DNA of 64,000 bases. It comes from Rana temporaria. Lineage: Eukaryota > Chordata > Amphibia > Anura > Ranidae. Within the stretch, counting starts at the first letter, position 1. Every line of letters begins with the position of its first letter. The notes beneath the pieces were generated by a model. It saw nothing but the letters and a program-made list of their open reading frames with translations. It was not told where the DNA came from and did no database searches. The translations under genes and the position numbers were made by a program. The stretch spans positions 99,878,157 to 99,942,156 of the forward strand of contig NC_053497.1 of the NCBI RefSeq assembly GCF_905171775.1, read 5' to 3'. Below are positions 37,801 to 46,800 of the stretch, in pieces.

Positions 37801-40800
37801 GCAGGTTTATTTAGCAAGGCAAAGAACAATGTGCACAGTGTATTCAAAATTAACTGAATTGTTATCGATGTTTATGGCCAATGCACTTTGTACATGACTA
37901 CAGTTCCTTACACTGTTTCAATGAATAGGCCACTTTTTAATTTATAGGAGGTCACAAATCCTCATATTTAAGCTGGCCTACATGATTTGGCTTCTTACCA
38001 TTTTCAGTGTGATCATTTCATTCCTATGGATGCTATCTGCCAGCTGACTGCTTATGAGGGATGTGAAGTAGATAAGAAAACTTATCCTTCTCACTATTGT
38101 GTCCTCCCCACCCGGTTCCAAGATATACCATCAGCTTCTGCCCATGCACTACCCTCCTGCATGGGAAAAAACGAAAAAAAAAACGATTCTTGCCTGAGAT
38201 AAGTCGGCAATGCCTGTTTGTCCATCTAAGGTCAATATGCCTTCCTCTACTTGTAATGAGAAATTGTATTTGGACAACTAAACTAACAAGAGCAATACCT
38301 TATTCAATACAGCAGTTTGATTTACTTCTATAATTTGAAGTGTGCTGATACTAATTTTGATCTGCAAGATCAGAAGGGAAAGCAATTTGGGGCTTTTATT
38401 ATATAATGCTTTGCCAATCCTTTGAACCTGTAATTCTACATGAACTGGTATGAATAGCATGCCTAAGAATCATTATTCATCCTGCTTTTATTTCTGTCAC
38501 AGGAAGGGGAGTCTGACAGTGGGATGGTGCTGTCTTCCGTCGAAATGAAAAATCTGAAACGACAAGAGACACGTTCATGGCCATTTGGAATAATTGCTCA
38601 TGCGTAAGTGAAGTCAATAAATAATATCTGCAATAGCATTTTGTTATAAATATAACTATTTATTTAATTATAGCCTCGATATAGATTTATTAAGTACAAG
38701 ATAGGTTCTCATCCCCTCTCTTAAAGTAGAACTATAGGCAAAACGTTTTCTTTTTTCATTTTGGATAGAGTTAGGCCCCGTACACACGGGAGGATTTATC
38801 CGCGGATACGGTCCAGCGGACCGTTTCCACGGATAAATCCTCTCGAGGATTTGCGCGGATTTTGATGCGATGGAGTGTACTCACCATCGAATCGAAATCC
38901 GCGCCGAAATCCTCTGGCGATGACGTGTCGCGCCGTCGCCGCGATGATGACGCGGCGACGTGCGCGACGCAGTCATATATGGAATTCCACGCATTCGTCG
39001 AATCATTACGACGCATGCGGGGGATCCCTTTGGACGGATTGATTCGGTGAGTCTGTACAGACCAGCGGATCAATCCGTTGGGATGGATTCCAGCGGATAG
39101 ATTTGAAGACATGTCTTCAAATATTTATCTGCTGGAAATCCATCACATGGGAGAAAAATCCGCGGAAACAGATCCGCTGGATTGTACACACCATAGAATC
39201 TATCCGCTGAAACCCATTCGCTGGGATTTTTCAGCGGATGGATTCTATCGTGTGTATGGGGCCTAAGGGAGGATTATAACCCCTGTCAGATTTTTTTTCG
39301 CCATCTGTGTCCCATCGCGGAGATTTACTCTCACTTCCTGTCCCATAGCCAAACAGGAAGTGAGAGGAAATCCCTGCAAATTAAGGGAATACCTTGGGGG
39401 TCCCCATTGGAAGAGTTCCCCTCTATTACTTTTCTAGGGACAACCCAAAATTTGGGGTTTTCTTTTACTTTGACTTTCATTGACAATGTACGGACCCCTG
39501 GAAATAGGTGGAACTTTAGCTGTACATTCTAGGGTATATTAGACACCAACAAATTACAATTTTATCCAATATCATAAGGGTTAAAAAATTAAAAACATAT
39601 TCACACAGACGGTAGCCATATAGATCTCTGTCTTGGCTTTGGGATTCAGTAAGTGGGCCAACACATTTTGTGGGCTGCCCTGCTTCATCAGGGCCTTGGA
39701 TGCCTAAATGGTACTAAACATGTGAGAGTCTATTGTTCAAACAACAAAATGTGCATCTGATGGTAATTTGATAGTAGAAAATTCCTTTTCCCATTCAAGC
39801 AGTGACATCAAAATTGCATGAATCTCAGAAAAGTGCATGGATAGACAGGACACCTCCACCTCTCAATCACACTGTCCCTTACCAGAAGGGAAGATCCCAA
39901 CTAGAGATCTTCTGACAGCAGATGGCTTACTCCCCAGCCAGGGGGGTTACGTGGCAGGATATCCAAGAGCCAAAAACTTCTCCCACAGTGGACCGGTAAC
40001 CAATGTTGATAGAAACCAATATGGAGAAGAAAAAGGCTACATAGTGTGAACCCATATAACAATTTATTAAAAAGATTAAAATCACACTTACAAGAATGTA
40101 GATAAGATTTGCAGTGAAATTATAGCCGGCCGGCTAGCACAACCCGTTCACTCCGGGACACAGTATGCGGTTTCTAGACGTCAGCACGCCGCCACCCTAC
40201 GCCGTTTCGTCTCATAAGACTTCGTCCTGGGGCATCTTGGCATAGGGCTCTTCTTCTACAAATGTGACCTGGTTGCATTCGCTTAGATTTTTAGGCCTTT
40301 TTTCCACCTTTAATTTCACCTGGTGATCTGGCCAGAACTTTGGACAGCAGAATTGTCAATTTGTGTATAGGGTAGTGTTAAGCCTCATACAGACGATCAG
40401 ACTTCCAACTGAGTACCAAGTTGGTATGCCTACACACGGCAGGACCACAAATGGCCACCATCAGGGGGGTACAGGCAGTACACCTGTAAGGGGCCCGGAT
40501 GACAAACACCCTCTTTTTTTTTGTAAGGGGTCCGGAGGTCCCCAGGGCCCTGGATGGCAACACCTTTTTTTTTATTTTTATAAAAAATATATATATTTTT
40601 AATGTATGTATTTTTTATTAAAGGGCCCAGAGGTCCCCAGGGCCCTGGATGACAACCCCCCCTTTTTTGTTATTTAAAAAAAATACATATTTTTTTATAT
40701 ATTTTTTTTTATTTATTTTTTTAAAAAAGGGCCCCATGTGGCAACCCCCTCTTTTTTATTTTATTTTTTATAAATGTTTATTTTTTTAGTTATTTTTATA

Positions 40801-43800
40801 TATTTTATTTTTTATTAAAGAGCCCAGAGGTCCCCAGAGGCCCGGATGGCAACCCCCCCTTTGTTTATAAAAAAAAAAAATGTTATATATATGTTTTTAT
40901 TTCTTTTTATTTCTTTCTTTCATATATGTATTTTTTTATTAAAGGGCCCAGAGGTCCCCATGGCCCCTCCGCTTCTCAATTTTCACAATTAGCGGCGGCA
41001 CCCCCCGCTTCTCAATTCGCGGCAGCCCGCCGCTTCTTAATTTCCAGGTGGCAGCACCCCCCCCCCCCCCCGGTTCCCTGCTCCAGGGGACACATGCCTG
41101 AAGCTGTGTAAGAGGCCCCAATAACTCCTGATGGCGGCCCTGCCGCCACCCTTTGGGCAACTTCTGCTATTGTTGTCTGTTCTTTAGCATTGGTTCTCAA
41201 CATGCGTGTTTGTACTTTGGACTTTAGTACACACAATCGGAGCTGACGTAGGACTAGGATTTGTTGCCAGAAAGTTTGTCTGTTCTCATAGCGAACATTT
41301 GTTTAATACTTAATACTACAATAGGGTGGCAAGAAACACGCTGATAGTTGGAAAAATCAGAGTAACAGATATTATCTCATCAGTCTGCAGATTCACTTTC
41401 ACTGTCCAAAGAGGTTACACCAGTTTTTGAATTTCAAGAAGCATTAGGATCTTTCAGATCTTTCAGAGCTTGTGAGAATTGCTAGACTTGCATACGTTTT
41501 ATGATCTTTTTCCAGCAGGTTGTACTGTGATTATTGGTTGGGGTGTGGATACTGTTAGCTGTGCCTGACTTTACTTTTAAACCAGTTGGCTAAAATAATT
41601 GTATTCTCATCGAGTCCAAAAGCTACAGGAAGTTAAAGAGCTGGGACAAACCAGTCAGGAGTTACACATTAGATGAATACCTCAGAGACGTTTACCCTGG
41701 ATTTATTTCAGACGTTTTCTATAGCTGACGGTAAAGCTACTTGAAGATCATTACAGGGGTTATTATGTTTGTCATTCCTCGGCCAAATCCCACTGTTCCT
41801 TATGACTTGTGGGGAGTTTGTCTTTTCTATCTGGCAAACTAACTAAAGCATCAAGTCACAGAATGCAAGAGCCAAGTATAACCAGAGCAAAATCTGATAT
41901 CCTTATAGGAAGGTTCAACAAATTCTCCACTGTTTTCTATGATTCTGGGAGCATAGCTTGTGCTTAGATTGATTTATTATTTCCATCCATTACAATGCTG
42001 TATGATGAGCAAATTCACCACCATTCAATGCATATTTATTGCACTGTCATTTGGAAAACAACATTCTGTAGAACACACAACATTGTGTATCCGTGTGCAA
42101 CTTGTTCTTTTTTGTTTTATATTTTTGCAATGTGTTTCTTCTAAGGCTTTGTACTGCATCCAATTTGCATGGCATGGAAAGCAAGCTGGCTTTCTATGGG
42201 AGCAGTTCACATATATGCCATGCAGCAGCGCCGCAGTGTACATTTACTGCAAGTTCTGTGCATTTTCTGAGAACCACAAGCACCATTTGCTGATGTCACA
42301 AGGGAGGAGTGCCTCCAGGTGATGTCACCAGGTGGCCCTGCCCCTTAGCTACTTAAGAACTGTGAAGCCTCGTACACACGACCGAGTTTCTCGGCAAAAA
42401 CCAGCAAGAAACTTGTTGTTTGTTTTTTTTTGCCGAGGAAACCGGTCGTGTGTACACTTTTCGACGAGGAAACTGTCGAGGATCTCGTCGAGCCAAAAAG
42501 AGAGCATGTCTTCTTTTTCCTCGATGGCAATGGAGAAATTTGGCTCGCCGAGATCCTCGACAGCCTAACAAGGAACTCGACGAGCAAAACGATGTGTTTA
42601 GCCCGTCAAGCTCCTTGGTCGTGTGTACGAGGCCTGAGACAGTGGAGCAGGTAAATGGTAGGAGCCTTCGGCGCGAGCGTGGCTTTTTTTGTTCTTTTTT
42701 TGGGTCGGCGGTGGCAGCGGGCATCGTGATTGACGATGAATCTACACCAGGGGACATTGTGTTTTTTTTTTTTTTTAAAGGGATTGTCAAAAACTGTGTG
42801 TGTATGTGTTTTTTGGACACTTTTTTGGGTGAATGAGTAGGGGTACAATGTATTCATTCACATGGGGAATCTGGGGGCTCCCTTGTTAACCACTTAAGCC
42901 CCGGACCTTTAGGCAGCTAAATGCCCAGGCCAGGTTTTGCGATTCGGCACTGCGTCGCTTTAACAGACAATTGCGCGGTCGTGCGACGTGGCTCCCAAAC
43001 AAAATTGGCGTCCTTTTTTCCCCACAAATAGAGCTTTCTTTTGGTGGTATTTGATCACCTCTGCGGTTTTTATTTTTTGCGCTATAAACAAAAATAGAGC
43101 GACAATTTTGAAAAAAATGCAATATTTTTTACTTTTTGCTATAATAAATATCCCCCAAAAACATATATAAAAAATAGTTTTTCCTCAGTTTAGGCCGATA
43201 CGTATTGTTCTACCTATTTTTGGTAAAAAAAATCGCAATAAGCGTTTATCGATTGGTTTGCGCAAAATTTATAGCGTTTACAAAATAGGGGATAGTTTTA
43301 TTGCATTTTTATTATTTTATTTTTTTTTACTACTATTGGCGGCGATCAGCGATTTTTTTCATGACTGCGACATTATGGCGGACACTTTGGACAATTTTGA
43401 CACATTTTTGGGACCATTGTCATTTTCACAGCAAAAAATGCATTTAAATTGCATTGTTTATTGTGAAAATGACAGTTGCAGTTTGGGAGTTAACCACAGG
43501 GGGCGCTGTAGGAGTTAGGGTTCACCTAGTGTGTGTTTACAACTGTAGGGGGGTGTGGCTGTAGGACTGACCGCATTGATCGAGTCTCCCTTATAAAAAG
43601 GATCATTCGATCGATACGCCGCCACAGTGAAGCACGGGGAAGCCGTGTTTACATACGGCTCTCCCCGTTCTTCAGCTCCGGGGAGCGATCGCGTCGTCCC
43701 GGATCGCTCCCCGAGGGAATCCGCCCGCCCCACACAGCGGAGGGGGTCTCGATCGGACCCCCCACCCGCTAGAAGGCAAGGACGTATATATACGCCCTTC

Positions 43801-46800
43801 TGCCTGTGGGCGTATATAGTCGTGCGGCGGGTGTTAAGGGGTTAAAGGGGGCTTCCAGATTCTGATACATACCCTGCCTGAAGACCCCCACAACCACTGG
43901 CCAGGGTTGTGAGGAAAAGGGCCTTGTCCTTATCAAATCTGGACACAAATTTGACACTTTCTTGAGACCATTGACATTTATACAGCGATCAGTGCTATAA
44001 ATAGCCACTGATTACTGTATACATGTCACTGGCAGGGAAGGGGCTAACACTAGGGGGTGATCAAGGGGCTAAAAATGTTCCCTCAGTGTGTGTTTTAACT
44101 GTGGGGGGGATAGGAGTGACTGGGGGAGGAGACCGATCTGTGTTCATATATACTAGAAACACACGATCTGTCTCCTCTGCCCTGATAGGATGTGGATTTA
44201 TGTGTTTACACACACAGATCCCAGTTCCTGCTCTGTCAGGAGCAATCACAAATGACCGGCACACATTGCGGTCGCCGGGCACGCGCATCGGCTACTTAGT
44301 GACACGGTACGCATGACCCCCCTATACCCCTTGGCTATGGGATAGGAATTGAAGGGAAGTCTCCCCAATGGGATATGGCAAGAAAAATCGACATGGGTTA
44401 TAACCCTCCCTTACTCTACCCCCCAAAAAAATGTCCCTTTAGTTTTCCTTTCATGTAATTTTTCTAGGGTAGGGAGGTCAAACTCAATTTCATTGTGGGC
44501 CGCATCAGCATCATGATTGCCCTCAAATGGGCCGATTGTATCTGTAAGATTAGATGTCCAGCGCATCCCCTCCCCTTACATTAGATGGGTCTGGAGAAGG
44601 ACCAGAGGAGGGCTGGAGCTCTCCTGCAGCTGCAGGAGAGATAAAAGGGCCATGTGAAATTGCCTGAAGAGCCAGATTCAGCCCGCGGGCCTTGTGTTTG
44701 ACACCTGTGTTCTAGGGCATGTTCTTGTTACTTTGCAGTCCACAAAACAAACTCTGCAGTAAGCAAATATTAAATTTAGCCAAACCCTGTACAAATTAGT
44801 GCACCAAAACACATTACAAAACTATTTAGAATATTTACACTTTTTTCTTAATAGTTGAAAAAGGTATTTGGCAACAATACCAACATATTCAATGTATTAT
44901 ATCATGTGCTGGCATCCATAAATCCTTTGTAACTTGAATCATACTTGCTGACTGCTTACCAGTGGGCCTAACCAGGATTATGGGAACTCTGGTAGCCTAG
45001 TAAAGCTCCGGTAATTTTTATTTGATAATCCCATTGATATGTTAAACCTAACTTAAAGCCCAGATGAACTTTGGGTTTATATCGGTTACCAAAAATTCCT
45101 GGTGCATCACAGCAAAAGTTTTCAGAGTCTTTCAATCTGAGTCCAATTCACCTGAGCTATCACTCTATTAAGTTGTCAGAGAAGACAGCCAATCATAGTC
45201 GACGGAAGCATGGCTGGGGAATGCCTCTGCCACCTATGATTGGCTGTCTGCTTTGACATCTCCCTGGCACGATAGTTCGGGCAGGTTCAGACTTGTGTCC
45301 AAACATGCCTGAGCTCATTCTTGTTTGACAGTATGCAGTAGAGAAGGACCCTTGATCTGATTGAATACAGTTGCTGTTTGGCTGACAATTTTGTACCCTG
45401 CTCTTTCAATTTTCCAATCAAAGGATGTCAGGTGGGAGGTACTTTAGAGGGCCACCCACTGAGCAAATTGCATCTGGTTCATAAAGAACCAATCAAAATT
45501 CATATGGTGCATTGTCATCTTTACTGTGCTTGTGTTGCAAGATACCATACATGCATGGAACAATAAAAGGGAAGCTGTCTAAAAAATAGTCAAGCATTGT
45601 GCAAGAGTTTTTAGCTGGATTCACATAGCCCGCCCTAACTTTGCGGCGGCGTAGTGTATCGTGTTTACACTACGCCGCCGTAAGTTAGCGAGGCAAGTAC
45701 ATGATTCACAAAGTACTTGCCTGCTAAGTTACGGCGGCGTAGCCTAAAGCGAGCGGGCGTAAGGGCGCCTAATTCAAAATAGACTGAGGGGGCGTGTTTT
45801 ATGTTAATTTGTGTTGACCTGACGTGATTGAAGTTTTTTTGGAACGGCGCATTCGCCGTCCGCCTACATATCCCAGTGTGCATTGCGGCAAAGTACGCCG
45901 CACGGGCCTATTGGTTTTGACGTGGACGTAAATGACGTAAATCCCTATTCACGGACGACTTACGCAAACAACGTTAAATTTTCAAATTTCGACGCGGGAA
46001 TGACGGCCATACTTAACATTACTATTCCAGCTATTTGATGGAATAACTTTAGATCTGATAATGCGTAACGTAAACGGCGTATCTGTACTGCGTCGGCCGG
46101 GCGTACGTTCGTGAATAGGCGTATCTAGTGATTTACATATTCTATGCCGACCGCAATGGAAGCACCACCTAGCGGCCAGCCTAAATATTGCACCCTAAGA
46201 TAGGACGGCGCAAGCCGTCGTATCTTAGATAGGTTTAAGTGTATCTCTGTTTGAGAATACACTTAAACTTAGGTCGGCGCAGATTCCGAGTTAGGTCGGT
46301 GTATCTACTGATACACCGGCCTAACTCTTACTGAATCTGGCTATTTATGACTAGTAGAGACAATAGGCAATAGGCTGTTTTAGGAGTAAGGCTGGAACAT
46401 GAAATGTATTGTTCTCTGTACACTGTCACAGAATATGCTGCAGCTATACAAACTAAAAAATAAATAATTTAATTAGCTGTTGTTTCATCTTAAAGCGATA
46501 GTAAACTCCACTTTTAACTTGTACCTATAGGTAAGCCTATAATAAGGCTTACCTGTAGGTACATTGAATGTCTCATAAACTTGCGTTGTTTAGGAGATAT
46601 TCACACTTGAGGCAGCCGGTGATGCAGTGCATGTGCACTGCACACTGAGTGTGCCATCAATTCAGAGCGCTGTGTCACTCCCGTGTGCATGCACGGGTGT
46701 GACATCACAGCCCAGCTATTTAAAGGCCAGACAGCGCAATCCTGGAAAGAAAACTGGGTCATGATTGAAACGATGACAGCATGCCACTGGAGAGCTTCAT

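Noticed and set aside
42345..42836. Frames of 74-155 codons around 42.3-42.8 kb
   Set aside because: Produced by the fold-back sequence of a family A MITE and flanking low-complexity DNA.
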